Part shown: positions 48,246 to 57,067 of the stretch, piece after piece
Numbering within the stretch: position 1 is the first letter of the stretch
How the letters are laid out: the number at the start of each line of letters is the position of its first letter
Origin: an uncultured Flavobacteriales bacterium
Lineage (GTDB): Bacteria; Bacteroidota; Bacteroidia; Flavobacteriales_E; Vicingaceae
Assembly (NCBI GenBank): GCA_905479995.1
Contig: CAJQON010000004.1
Coordinates: 1-64,000 of the forward strand
Direction of reading: 5' to 3'
Length of the DNA stretch: 64,000 bases
Position numbers and translations under genes: made by a program
The notes under the pieces: generated by a model
Told to the model about the DNA's origin: nothing
Database searches by the model: none
What the model saw: the letters and a program-made list of their open reading frames with translations, nothing else

Positions 48246-49100
48246 ATGTTGATAAGACTATTATCACTTCTACTTATACTCGCATCCTTTTCTGCACAAG
48301 CAAAAGAAAGGTTTTTAGGCCCTAGAACTGAAGAAGTAAAATCCAATAAAGGAAAAATATACCTCTTTTACGGATGGAATAGCGGCTGGTACACCAACTC
48401 CAACATTCGCTTTCAAGGAGATAATTACGATTTTGTACTCAATGATGTTGTTGCTCACGATAGACAGACAGCTTTTGATTTTGGCACTTATTTCAACCCT
48501 AGCACCATCACCATTCCTCAAACCAATTTTAGAATAGGTTTTTTCATTAACCATAAGATTGACATTTCTTTTGGTATAGACCACATGAAATATGTGATGG
48601 ATCAAGGACAGCGTACAACAATTACTGGGTCAATTGACAATGAGACCATATACAATGGAAACTATTCTGATGATGACATTGTATTGGATGAAGATTTTTT
48701 AACCTTTGAACACACTGACGGATTGAATTACCTCAATTTTGAAATAACGAGAAACGATAATTTATTAAAAGCGTTGAACATTAGGTCAAATGAAGACAAA
48801 ATTAAATTGGACTTTTTAGTTGGTTTTGGCGCGGGAGGCATGCTTCCAAGATCTAACATAATGTTAATGGAAAATGTACGACACGATGAATTTCATCTTG
48901 CTGGTTATGGAATTGATGTTAAAACAGGATTAAATTTAAGCTTGTTTAAGCACTTTTACTTAAGGAGCGAACTAAAAGGAGGGTTTGCTCATTTAACAGA
49001 CATTAGAACTACGCCTTCAAAAAGTGACAGAGCTAGACAACGCTTCCTTTTCGGTCAATTAAACTTTATGGTTGGATTCTCTATCAATCCGTTCAACTAA
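48246..49100 (+). CDS. Outer-membrane beta-barrel-like hypothetical protein
   Basis: A 284-residue protein with signal peptide MLIRLLSLLLILASFSAQA. The mature part alternates hydrophobic and polar residues with frequent aromatics (KIYLFYGWNSGWYTNSNIRF, FRIGFFINHKIDISFGIDHM) and ends in a strand whose last residues are VGFSINPFN, compatible with a beta-barrel C terminus. I do not know a named family. It follows meaB by 62 bases and overlaps the convergent gene by 4 bases. Confidence 0.75.
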   Translation: MLIRLLSLLLILASFSAQAKERFLGPRTEEVKSNKGKIYLFYGWNSGWYTNSNIRFQGDNYDFVLNDVVAHDRQTAFDFGTYFNPSTITIPQTNFRIGFFINHKIDISFGIDHMKYVMDQGQRTTITGSIDNETIYNGNYSDDDIVLDEDFLTFEHTDGLNYLNFEITRNDNLLKALNIRSNEDKIKLDFLVGFGAGGMLPRSNIMLMENVRHDEFHLAGYGIDVKTGLNLSLFKHFYLRSELKGGFAHLTDIRTTPSKSDRARQRFLFGQLNFMVGFSINPFN

Positions 49101-49618
49101 AATATCATTTTAATTTCCTTTTTCAGTTGATTGATTGCCACTTGAGTTGGCGAAACCTCTATTTTCATCATTATCTCAAATATCTTTTGAGCTAATTCAG
49201 GACCTGTAGTATGATCGTTTAGCTGTGAACCAGCTAAATTAATCACCTTAATAATTTCATCCTTAGATTTCTTTACCATCTCCCAAGAAGTACCCGAAAT
49301 ATAAATCTGCTGAGCAAGATTATGGTTAAACTCATCATTAATCGTTCTAACCAACTCAGCTTTCAACAATTTACCACTCATCCCCGGCTTATGAACTCTC
49401 AACACCAATTTTTCTGGAGCAGTTCTTTCCAAAAAAATAATTATTCGTTCAAAAGCTTGCAACCTAGTCGGTAAAATTTCTTTTTGCGATTCTTTTCTAA
49501 ACATCAACATTGCCTTACGTTGCTCACTATCCATAAACTTTTGCATAACTAAGTAAGCCGCTGCAAATGTTATTATTGATGGGATGATGTATTTTAAAAT
49601 TTCTAAAAAAGTTTCCAT
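49097..49618 (-). CDS. Membrane-anchored hypothetical protein conserved in Bacteroidota style
   Basis: A 173-residue protein with one N-terminal membrane helix (ILKYIIPSIITFAAAYLVMQ). A basic linker and a helical cytoplasmic domain follow, with LPTRLQAFERIIIFLERTAP, LVRTINDEFNHNLAQQIYIS and TSWEMVKKSKDEIIKVINL. The text reads like a conserved uncharacterised family that I have seen in flavobacterial genomes, but I cannot name it. The gene stands alone and converges on the barrel-like protein. Confidence 0.75.
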   Translation of the reverse strand: METFLEILKYIIPSIITFAAAYLVMQKFMDSEQRKAMLMFRKESQKEILPTRLQAFERIIIFLERTAPEKLVLRVHKPGMSGKLLKAELVRTINDEFNHNLAQQIYISGTSWEMVKKSKDEIIKVINLAGSQLNDHTTGPELAQKIFEIMMKIEVSPTQVAINQLKKEIKMIF

Positions 49619-49707
49619 TATAAAAGATAAAATTTGAGCAGTAAAATTATAAAAAAAAGGCAGACTTTAAACACGATTAATTTTAAACGTAATAAGCGCA
49701 AAATTAT

Positions 49708-49715
49708 TAGCTTTG
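49708..49715 (+). promoter_or_regulatory. Bacteroidota -7 box (tagctttg) for the aminotransferase operon
   Basis: TAGCTTTG matches TAnnTTTG exactly, with a partial TTTA -33 element 22 bases upstream. It lies 19 bases before the ATG at 49735, leaving a very short leader. Confidence 0.55.
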
Positions 49716-49734
49716 TGGCTTACTACTTTAAATT

Positions 49735-50931
49735 ATGAATAATCAATTATCAAATACCATTAACAACCTTAGCGAATCTCAAACGCTAGCTATGTCGAGA
49801 TTAAGCAGAGAGCTTATCGCAGAAGGGAAAGATGTTATTAGTTTAAGCATTGGTGAACCAGATTTTGACACACCCGATTTTATTAAAGAAGCAGCAAAAA
49901 AAGCGATAGACGAAAATTTTACCCACTACACCCCTGTTCCCGGATATCCAGAATTGAGAACTGCTATTTCTAATAAATTTAAACGCGACAACAACCTTGA
50001 TTATGCAATTGATCAGATCGTTGTTTCAACTGGCGCAAAACATTCATTAGCAAATATATCCATAAGCTTACTTAATCCAAATAATGAAGTAATACTTCCT
50101 GCTCCTTATTGGGTAAGTTACCATGAAATTATAAAGCTTGCTGGCGCAAAACCGGTTAGCTTACCAACCACTATAGAACAAGATTTTAAAGTTTCTGTTG
50201 CTCAAATTGAGGCAGCTATTACTGATAAAACACGTATGATTTGGTTTAGTACACCATGTAATCCAAGCGGATCGGTCTATACTAAAGATGAATTACATAA
50301 GATTGCTTTACTAATAAAAGATTACCCAAACATTATAATCGTTTCTGACGAGATTTACGAACACATTAACTTTATGGGCAAGCACGAAAGCATTGCTCAA
50401 TTTGACTTCATTAAGGATCAAGTTATTACTGTAAATGGTGTTTCTAAAGGATTTGCTATGACTGGTTGGAGAATTGGCTACATTGGCGCTCCAAAATGGA
50501 TTGCCGATGCTTGTACCAAAATGCAAGGGCAATTTACCTCTGGAACTTCTAGTATATCTCAAAAAGCTGCTCAAGCTGCACTTGAAGCTGACCCTTCTGT
50601 TACTTACGAAATGAGAGAAGCATTTGAAAAAAGAAGAGAATTAGTACTTAATTTAATGAAAGAAATTCCTGGACTAAAACTAAACTCGCCAAAAGGCGCT
50701 TTTTATGTTTTTCCAGACATAAGTTCTTATTTTGGAAAAACAGATGGCGAAACAACGATAAACAATGCAACAGAACTCACTATGTTCCTTTTAAACAAAG
50801 GGCTGGTTGCTTTGGTTACCGGAGAAGCGTTTGGCGATCCAAACTGCATTAGATTCTCTTATGCAACATCTGAAGACATTTTAATTGAATCTATAAAACG
50901 CATAAAAAATACTTTAGCACTACTTCATTAA
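49735..50931 (+). CDS. Class I/II pyridoxal-phosphate aminotransferase (aspartate aminotransferase type)
   Basis: A 398-residue cytoplasmic transaminase of the thermophile-type AspC (Ib) branch. PLP lysine is Lys238 in NGVSKGFAMTGWRIGYIG. Other landmarks are SIGEPDFDTPDFI, FTHYTPVPGYPELR, STPCNPSGSVY and the carboxylate-binding Arg in CIRFSYATS. It makes aspartate and oxaloacetate interchange or acts on aromatic substrates; the sequence alone does not decide. First of five genes with gaps of 2, 9, 28 and 2 bases, so probably an operon. Confidence 0.95.
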   Translation: MNNQLSNTINNLSESQTLAMSRLSRELIAEGKDVISLSIGEPDFDTPDFIKEAAKKAIDENFTHYTPVPGYPELRTAISNKFKRDNNLDYAIDQIVVSTGAKHSLANISISLLNPNNEVILPAPYWVSYHEIIKLAGAKPVSLPTTIEQDFKVSVAQIEAAITDKTRMIWFSTPCNPSGSVYTKDELHKIALLIKDYPNIIIVSDEIYEHINFMGKHESIAQFDFIKDQVITVNGVSKGFAMTGWRIGYIGAPKWIADACTKMQGQFTSGTSSISQKAAQAALEADPSVTYEMREAFEKRRELVLNLMKEIPGLKLNSPKGAFYVFPDISSYFGKTDGETTINNATELTMFLLNKGLVALVTGEAFGDPNCIRFSYATSEDILIESIKRIKNTLALLH

Positions 50932-50933
50932 GT

Positions 50934-51929
50934 ATGAACAAAGACGAGATTATAGGCTTATTCCAAGACTTCAACAATCAAAATATTTTGATTATTGGAG
51001 ATGTAATGGTTGACGCTTATTATTTTGGAAGTGCCGACCGAACTTCTCCAGAAGCCCCTGTTCCTATTGTATCTGTAAAAAACAAAGAAAGCAGGTTGGG
51101 CGGAGCAGCTAACGTTGCACTTAACCTAAAAGCTTTAGGTGCCACGCCTATTTTATGTTCGGTAATTGGAAACGACATTGAGGGGAAACGAATATTAGCT
51201 TTGCTTGAAGAAGACAACCTATCTACCAATGGACTACTTACCGTAAAAGATAGAATCACAACTGTTAAGACAAGGATTATAGGCAACCAACAACAATTAT
51301 TGCGGGTGGATGATGAGGACGAATCTCCTATTTCTACTGAAGAAACTAAAGTATTAATTGAAAGAATTAACTCAATTTTAGCAACTACCAAAATTGACGT
51401 TGTGGTATTTCAAGATTATGACAAAGGCGTTATAACACCTACACTTATTGACAAAATTGCAGCAACATGTCGTACTAAAAACATTCCTACTGCTGTGGAC
51501 CCAAAAAAAAGGAACTTTAACGATTATAAAAATATCTCATTATTTAAACCCAACTTAAAAGAGTTAAACGAAGGACTAAACCTTAATGTTAATCCATCAA
51601 ACACTAAAGAAGTTGAAAACGCAATAAACCAACTTCATAAAGAGCTGAGTAATCAAATTTATTTTGTAACACTCTCTGAGTATGGTGTTTTTATTAAAAA
51701 CCAAACAACTCAAAACCAAATTCCTGCTCATGCCAGAAACATAACTGACGTGTCTGGAGCTGGAGATACCGTAATCAGTGTCGCAGCCCTATGCCTTGGA
51801 CTTAATCAGCCCATTCATACAATTGCAGAAATATCCAACTTAGCTGGCGGTTTAGTCTGCGAAAGCATTGGAGTTGTTCCAATTAACAAAAACGAATTAT
51901 TATCCGAAGCAATTTCTAACCTAACTTAA
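50934..51929 (+). CDS. PfkB family D-glycero-beta-D-manno-heptose-7-phosphate kinase (HldE/RfaE kinase domain)
   Basis: A 331-residue ribokinase-fold enzyme. The N-terminal GDVMVDAYYFGSADRTSPEAP, the LGGAANVALNLKALGA motif and the C-terminal anion-hole sequence DVSGAGDTVISV fit the kinase half of HldE, which phosphorylates heptose-7-phosphate at C1 on the way to ADP-heptose for lipopolysaccharide. The C-terminal adenylyltransferase domain of the bifunctional E. coli enzyme is missing, so a separate cytidylyltransferase-like partner must act elsewhere. Gap of 2 bases to the aminotransferase. Confidence 0.9.
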   Translation: MNKDEIIGLFQDFNNQNILIIGDVMVDAYYFGSADRTSPEAPVPIVSVKNKESRLGGAANVALNLKALGATPILCSVIGNDIEGKRILALLEEDNLSTNGLLTVKDRITTVKTRIIGNQQQLLRVDDEDESPISTEETKVLIERINSILATTKIDVVVFQDYDKGVITPTLIDKIAATCRTKNIPTAVDPKKRNFNDYKNISLFKPNLKELNEGLNLNVNPSNTKEVENAINQLHKELSNQIYFVTLSEYGVFIKNQTTQNQIPAHARNITDVSGAGDTVISVAALCLGLNQPIHTIAEISNLAGGLVCESIGVVPINKNELLSEAISNLT

Positions 51930-51938
51930 GTATATTTA

Positions 51939-52661
51939 ATGGCTGTAATCCCTTACAAAGAAGACGTTGGTAGTAAAAAAGAACAAGTTGCTACAATGTT
52001 CAATAATATTTCTAAGAAGTATGATTTCTTAAATCATTTCTTATCCTGTGGAATAGATATTTTATGGCGAAAAAAGGCCATACGATTACTTCAGCCTTCT
52101 GCTCCTAAAGAAATTCTTGATATTGCTACTGGGACTGGAGACTTTGCTATAGCTGCTTTAAAACTTAACCCCAACAAAGTTACAGGAATAGATATTTCTG
52201 AAGGAATGCTTAACGTTGGTAGAGAAAAGATTAAAAGTAAAGGCTTAACGAATAAAATTGAATTGCTTTTGGGAGATTCTGAGAATCTTCCTTTTGAAGA
52301 CAATAAATTTGACGCCTATACAGCTGGTTTTGGTGTTAGAAACTTTGAAAACTTAGAAAAAGGATTGGCTGAAATGTATCGCGTACTTAAGCCCAATGGA
52401 ACTGCTGTAATCTTAGAGTTTTCTAAACCTAAAACTTTCCCTATCAAACAGATTTACACCTTTTATTTCAATAAAGTACTCCCAGGAATTGGCAAACTAG
52501 TATCAAAAGACAATAGCGCCTACACCTATTTACCTGAATCTGTTGATGCTTTTCCTGATGGACAAGACTTTATTAATATCTTAACAAAACTAGGCTACCA
52601 TAACGCCACAGCAATTCCATTGCTATTTGGAATTGCAAGTATTTACAAAGCAAACAAATAA
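51939..52661 (+). CDS. ubiE: Demethylmenaquinone methyltransferase
   Basis: A 240-residue SAM-dependent methyltransferase that performs the last step of menaquinone synthesis. Motif [18 protein letters not shown] binds SAM; the family signatures [20 protein letters not shown] near the start and [17 protein letters not shown] later are intact. Bacteroidota use menaquinone, so menG is the functionally exact name. The product quinone is what Nqr reduces. Followed after 28 bases by porT. Confidence 0.96.
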   Translation: MAVIPYKEDVGSKKEQVATMFNNISKKYDFLNHFLSCGIDILWRKKAIRLLQPSAPKEILDIATGTGDFAIAALKLNPNKVTGIDISEGMLNVGREKIKSKGLTNKIELLLGDSENLPFEDNKFDAYTAGFGVRNFENLEKGLAEMYRVLKPNGTAVILEFSKPKTFPIKQIYTFYFNKVLPGIGKLVSKDNSAYTYLPESVDAFPDGQDFINILTKLGYHNATAIPLLFGIASIYKANK

Positions 52662-52689
52662 AATCAGTTAGTAGGACGTTATACAAGCA

Positions 52690-53409
52690 ATGATTAAAAA
52701 GGCCCTCATAATTAGTTTATTTTTAGCGTTAGGCATCAATTGCTTTGCTCAACGAGAAACAACTTTAAATCTACCTAAATTCGATCACCGCTTTATGCAT
52801 TTTGGATTTTTGTTAGGCTTCAATCAGGCCAACTTTGTAGTGGAGCGCTTTCCTGCAACTGTAGCAGGATCGGACAGCCTTTTTATTTTAGAACCAAAAA
52901 CGGCAGCAGGGTTTAACCTAGGGATTATTTCGGCATTGCATTTTAGCGAACATTTTAGTTTAAGGTTTACTCCCAACCTTGCCTTTTCTTCAAGGTCTTT
53001 AGAATACACCTTTGAAACAATTGAAGGACCCAGAAAATACGATAAGATTGTTGAGTCGACCTTAATTAATTTTCCACTAGGAATAAAATACAAATCTAGA
53101 CGAGTAAATAACTTTAGCGCTTACATACTTGCTGGCGCAGCCTACACACTAGACTTAGCATCTAATTCAAAATCTGAAAACTTAACCACCAATTTAGATG
53201 AGCTAATTATAAAAATTAAACGAGATGATATAGTTGGTGAAATTGGCTTCGGAACTGATTTTTATTTAGAATACTTTAAGTTTGGCATTGAATTGAAGAT
53301 GTCTTACGGCATTAAAGATTTACTAGAACACGATAACACTCCTTTATCTGATCCAATAGACAAACTAAGTTCCAAAATGTTTATGCTATCACTTACTTTT
53401 GAAGGTTAA
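52690..53409 (+). CDS. porT: PorT-like outer-membrane beta-barrel protein (type IX secretion)
   Basis: A 239-residue protein with signal peptide MIKKALIISLFLALGINCFAQ. The mature sequence (FDHRFMHFGFLLGFNQANFVVER, YKSRRVNNFSAYILAGAAYTLDL) is an eight-stranded-barrel type found in PorT/SprT, a component needed for type IX secretion. The neighbour on its left is ubiE/menG, an arrangement that I recall from other flavobacterial genomes, which supports the name. Gap of 2 bases to the flavoprotein gene. A generic PorT-family barrel without secretion role remains possible. Confidence 0.8.
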   Translation: MIKKALIISLFLALGINCFAQRETTLNLPKFDHRFMHFGFLLGFNQANFVVERFPATVAGSDSLFILEPKTAAGFNLGIISALHFSEHFSLRFTPNLAFSSRSLEYTFETIEGPRKYDKIVESTLINFPLGIKYKSRRVNNFSAYILAGAAYTLDLASNSKSENLTTNLDELIIKIKRDDIVGEIGFGTDFYLEYFKFGIELKMSYGIKDLLEHDNTPLSDPIDKLSSKMFMLSLTFEG

Positions 53410-53411
53410 AA

Positions 53412-54977
53412 ATGGAAACGATTCAACTTACTGTACTCCCCGAACAAGCCATAGACAATGAATACTTAGAATTTAGGATCCAAGAAGAAACTAAGTTAAA
53501 TAAAAACTTTAGGTGGGATATCTTAAAGCGCTCTATTGACGCAAGAAGAAGTCCTGTTAAGGTGAATTTAAAAATTGAGATTTATCAAGAAGATGAGTAC
53601 TCAATACCTCCACAAAACAAAACTTACCAAAATGTAACTGACAGTAAAGAAGTATTGGTTATTGGTTTTGGACCAGCAGGACTTTTTGCGGCTTTAAAAC
53701 TAATAGAACTAGGCCTAAAACCTGTTGTTATTGAGCGAGGAAAAGATGTAAGGGCTAGACGTAGAGATTTGGCACAAATTACAAAAGCACAAATTATTGA
53801 CCCCAACTCTAACTACTGCTTTGGTGAAGGTGGTGCTGGAACCTACTCTGATGGGAAATTATATACCCGATCTAAAAAAAGAGGCGATGTAAATGAAATA
53901 TTAAAAGTGCTTGTAGCACATGGGGCACCAAAAGACATAACGATTGATGCTCATCCGCATATTGGCACCAATAAACTCCCAAAAGTTGTTACTGCCATTA
54001 GAGAAACCATTTTACAATACGGAGGTGAAATACACTTTAATACCCGACTTGAAGACCTATTAATTGAAAACAACGAACTGAAAGGTATTATTGATCAAAA
54101 CGGCAAAAAACACTTGGCTGACCATGTTATTTTGGCCACAGGACATTCTGCTAGAGATATTTTTTACTTGTTAGACAAAAAGAACGTTCTTATTGAAAAT
54201 AAACCCTTTGCCCTTGGCGTTCGAGCGGAACATCCACAAGAATTAATAGACACCAATCAATACCATACCAACAAAAAAAGTGAACTCCTACCTCCTGCTT
54301 CCTACAAATTAGTGCAGCAAGTAAAAGGACGCGGAGTCTTTTCTTTTTGCATGTGTCCCGGTGGAATTATTGCACCTTGCGCTACAGCTCCTGGCGAAAT
54401 AGTAACCAACGGTTGGTCACCTTCCAAACGAAACAACCCTTTTGCCAATTCAGGCATTGTTGTTACCATTGAAGAAGAAGATCTTGAGCCCTTTAAAGAA
54501 TTTGGTGCCTTGGCTGGCCTTAAGTATCAAGAAGCTGTTGAACGTGATGTTTTTGAAGCTGGTGGTAACAATACCAAAACAAATGAAGGACAAATTGCAC
54601 CTGCACAACGTTTAGTTGATTTCATTAATAACAAAACTTCTGACTCTTTACCAGAATGCAGTTACCGACCAGGGCTTATTTCAGCTCCTTTACACGAGGT
54701 TTTGCCTCAAACCATAGTTATGCATCTGCAAGAAGGATTTAGAGGCTTTAAAAACAAGATAAATGGCTTTTTAATGAAAGATGCTATAATTGTAGCGGTA
54801 GAAAGCAGAACCTCTTCTCCTGTAAAAATTCCAAGAGACAGAGAAACACTTGAACATCCTGAACTAAAAGGACTTTACCCTTGTGGTGAAGGTGCTGGAT
54901 ATGCAGGAGGAATAGTTTCTGCAGCTATTGATGGCGAAAAATGCGCACTTGCCATTCATCAGAAAATACAACCGTAA
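53412..54977 (+). CDS. COG2509-type NAD(P)/FAD-dependent oxidoreductase
   Basis: A 521-residue flavoprotein. The N-terminal 80 residues form a small alpha-beta domain typical of this family; the FAD-binding loop follows (VLVIGFGPAGLFAAL, about 82-96, then VVIERG). Further signatures are FGEGGAGTYSDGKLYTRSKK, ILATGHSARDIFYLL and the C-terminal LYPCGEGAGYAGGIVSAAID. Members are often annotated as uncharacterised FAD-dependent dehydrogenases and their substrate is unknown. Last gene of the aminotransferase-ubiE-porT run, 2 bases after porT. Confidence 0.9.
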   Translation: METIQLTVLPEQAIDNEYLEFRIQEETKLNKNFRWDILKRSIDARRSPVKVNLKIEIYQEDEYSIPPQNKTYQNVTDSKEVLVIGFGPAGLFAALKLIELGLKPVVIERGKDVRARRRDLAQITKAQIIDPNSNYCFGEGGAGTYSDGKLYTRSKKRGDVNEILKVLVAHGAPKDITIDAHPHIGTNKLPKVVTAIRETILQYGGEIHFNTRLEDLLIENNELKGIIDQNGKKHLADHVILATGHSARDIFYLLDKKNVLIENKPFALGVRAEHPQELIDTNQYHTNKKSELLPPASYKLVQQVKGRGVFSFCMCPGGIIAPCATAPGEIVTNGWSPSKRNNPFANSGIVVTIEEEDLEPFKEFGALAGLKYQEAVERDVFEAGGNNTKTNEGQIAPAQRLVDFINNKTSDSLPECSYRPGLISAPLHEVLPQTIVMHLQEGFRGFKNKINGFLMKDAIIVAVESRTSSPVKIPRDRETLEHPELKGLYPCGEGAGYAGGIVSAAIDGEKCALAIHQKIQP

Positions 54978-55059
54978 ATCAAATACTACTGCAACGAGAT
55001 ACTTCCAAACGGAATATTTTATACTTTCGAGAAATATAACTTAATAAACTTATCAAATT

Positions 55060-55908
55060 ATGAAAACGATCAAATTACTTTCATTAGCCTTTGCAACTGT
55101 GCTTGCATTTAGTGCTAATGCTCAAATAAAAAGCCCACAACCTAGCCCTGTTGCTAAGGTTGAACAAAAAGTTGGACTAACTGACTTTACAGTAGAATAC
55201 GCTAGACCCGGAAAAAAAGATAGAGCCATTTTTGGTGAATTGGTACCTTTCGATAAGATGTGGAGAACTGGAGCAAACGCTTCTACTAAAGTTGAAATTA
55301 GTGACAACATTAAGATAAATGGTGCTGAATTAAAAGCTGGTAAATATGCTTTATACACTATTCCTGGAAAAGAGGAATGGACTATTATTTTTCACAACAA
55401 CCTAACTTACTGGGGAATTGGAGATTATAAAGAAGATGAAGATGCTTTAAGAATTAAAGTAAAACCAACCACTACTACCAACATTGTTGAATCTTTTACC
55501 ATTGATTTTGGAAGTTTTACCACTACTGGTGCTAACCTGCTATTGTCTTGGGACAATGTTTCTGTAGTTATTCCTATTGAAACGGATGCAAAGGCACAGA
55601 TTGAAAAACAAATTAAAGAAGTACTAGTTGATGGTCCAAGTGCTGGATCTTACGCTTCTGGAGCGCGTTATTACATAGAAAACGACATGGACAACGACCA
55701 AGCATTGGTTTGGATAACAAAGGCCATTGAAAAAAGAGCTGATGCTTTTTGGTACGTTCATGACAAGGCGAAATTATTGGCTAAAATGGGCAATAAAAAA
55801 GAAGCGATTGCTGCAGCAAACAAATCTATAGAAGTAGCCAAAACAAGCAAAAATGGTGACTACGGTTACATTGAAAGAAATGAAAAATTGATTGAAAGCT
55901 TGAAGTAG
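55060..55908 (+). CDS. DUF2911 protein with C-terminal TPR-like region
   Basis: A 282-residue exported protein with signal peptide (KTIKLLSLAFATVLAFSANAQ). Residues about 25-170 are a DUF2911 domain (VKVEQKVGLTDFTVEYARPG-like start, IFGELVPFDKMWRTGANAS, LKAGKYALYTIPG). Residues about 190-282 are helical and TPR-like (QALVWITKAIEKRADAFW, KEAIAAANKSIEVA). Function unknown; the family is strongly Bacteroidota-biased. An 82-base gap separates it from the flavoprotein gene, and a terminator follows. Confidence 0.9.
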   Translation: MKTIKLLSLAFATVLAFSANAQIKSPQPSPVAKVEQKVGLTDFTVEYARPGKKDRAIFGELVPFDKMWRTGANASTKVEISDNIKINGAELKAGKYALYTIPGKEEWTIIFHNNLTYWGIGDYKEDEDALRIKVKPTTTTNIVESFTIDFGSFTTTGANLLLSWDNVSVVIPIETDAKAQIEKQIKEVLVDGPSAGSYASGARYYIENDMDNDQALVWITKAIEKRADAFWYVHDKAKLLAKMGNKKEAIAAANKSIEVAKTSKNGDYGYIERNEKLIESLK

Positions 55909-55951
55909 TCAACAACTTCACTTATCCCAAACAAAGCTTATTAATTAACAT

Positions 55952-55984
55952 AAAAACGGAGATATATTTCTCTCCGTTTTTTTT
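55952..55984 (+). terminator. Rho-independent terminator after DUF2911 gene
   Basis: The stem aaaaacggaga / tctccgttttt has an 8-base loop and a run of eight T residues. It begins 44 bases after the stop at 55908 and abuts the next gene. Confidence 0.85.
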
Positions 55985-55998
55985 ATACCCAAAAACGT

Positions 55999-56658
55999 AT
56001 GAAACTCAATTTGAAAAGAAAAAAAAGGTCACAAAAATTAGTCGTTATTTCAATCATCTCTATTGGTCTCTTAGGTGTTTCTTGTAAGGAAACACCTGCA
56101 CCTCCTATAAACACAGAAAGTGAATTAATAATGAAGATAAATGCTGTGCAACAACAGGTGATGGCACAAGGAAACATTACTCAAGAAGAAGAACAAGCAA
56201 TGTTAAGTTTATGCAGCATTATGTCTCATGATGACGGTTTAGCAAATTATAGTCCCGACAATAGGATGATATTGAAAGATGTTGAAATAGTGCCCGTTTT
56301 TGAGGGTTGTGAAGATCTTTCCAATGAAGAAACAAAAGAATGTTTTAAAAATAAAGTGGTAACATTTATAAAGCGTGAGTTTAACTTGAGTGTATCTAAA
56401 GATTTAAATCTTTCAGAACCAAAACAGGTAGAAGCTTTTTTTATAATCAACGAAAACGGAAATTCAACTGGCATGAAAGTCAGAGATTCGGAGGTAACCA
56501 TTCAAGCAGAAATATTGAGAGTGCTTAGAAAAATGCCTGTAATGAAACCTGCTAATCAAAATGGGAAAAGTGTTTCTGTATTATGTTCAATTATAGTAAA
56601 ATATGGAAATGATATCGAAATTGATGTTGTATACATTCCTGAAAGACCAAACGATTAA
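55999..56658 (+). CDS. Lipoprotein with a TonB-C-like terminal domain
   Basis: A 219-residue protein. A very basic start (KLNLKRKKRSQK) leads to a hydrophobic stretch ending in lipobox LGVSC (Cys29), so it is probably a lipoprotein. Residues about 40-80 are helical and Gln-rich. From about residue 90 the sequence VEIVPVFEGCEDLSNEETKE, CFKNKVVTFIKREF and the strand EAFFIINENGNSTGMKVRDS with EILRVLRKMPVMKPANQNGK follows the pattern of the Bacteroidota TonB C-terminal domain. A TonB-type domain on a lipoprotein rather than an inner-membrane protein is unusual. It begins 15 bases after a terminator and precedes the long intergenic region. Confidence 0.75.
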   Translation: MKLNLKRKKRSQKLVVISIISIGLLGVSCKETPAPPINTESELIMKINAVQQQVMAQGNITQEEEQAMLSLCSIMSHDDGLANYSPDNRMILKDVEIVPVFEGCEDLSNEETKECFKNKVVTFIKREFNLSVSKDLNLSEPKQVEAFFIINENGNSTGMKVRDSEVTIQAEILRVLRKMPVMKPANQNGKSVSVLCSIIVKYGNDIEIDVVYIPERPND

Positions 56659-57067
56659 TTTTCAAGAAAGCGAGCTTGGAAGGTCTATTTTGTACCCATT
56701 TAGCTTATTAAGCACCCTCAATTGGCTTCAGAAGCTGAACCTTTAGCTTAATAAGCTGAACTTTTAGCTTTTCGAAACTTGCGGAAGTTGTGCCATAATT
56801 TTTGCTTGTGCTTTTTAATAGCATATTAGCGAGCTGCATTCTCGCTTTGTAATCTAACAAGATCTTCGCTACTAAGTTGGTGCTATTTCGAGGGGTTCAT
56901 TCACAAAAATTATTACTTTTATTCTTTTCATATATACTCTCTAAACAAATAGAGACATCATTCTGTGCAATATTTGTGCAAATGCTTTTTTAGCCACCAC
57001 ACAAAGTAATATCTAATTTCGTCACATACAATACTCCTATCATATTGTCTATTCAAAATAGAACATT
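56659..57067. other. 409-base intergenic region without a gene
   Basis: No frame with coding character was found on either strand. The left third carries a cluster of AGCT-type repeats (56702-56770). A short hairpin agcgag / ctcgct lies at about 56828-56846. Two tgtgcaa copies 11 bases apart (56964-56970 and 56975-56981) lie about 90 bases before the CotH gene and could be a paired protein-binding site. A TAATTTCG sequence near 57014 is one base away from a -7 box. It has the look of remnant or regulatory DNA. Confidence 0.6.
56702..56770. repeat. Nested inverted and direct repeats built on AGCTT
   Basis: A 12-bp perfect inverted repeat, agcttattaagc (56702-56713) and gcttaataagct (56746-56757), flanks 32 bases. 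A 17-base direct repeat agctgaac(c/t)tttagctt occurs at 56733-56749 and 56754-56770 with one mismatch and a 21-base period. Confidence 0.8.

Noticed and set aside
56890-56905. ggttcattc as a tRNA T-loop in the 56.7-57.0 kb gap
   Set aside because: The flanking bases do not form the T stem and no acceptor, D or anticodon arm could be found.
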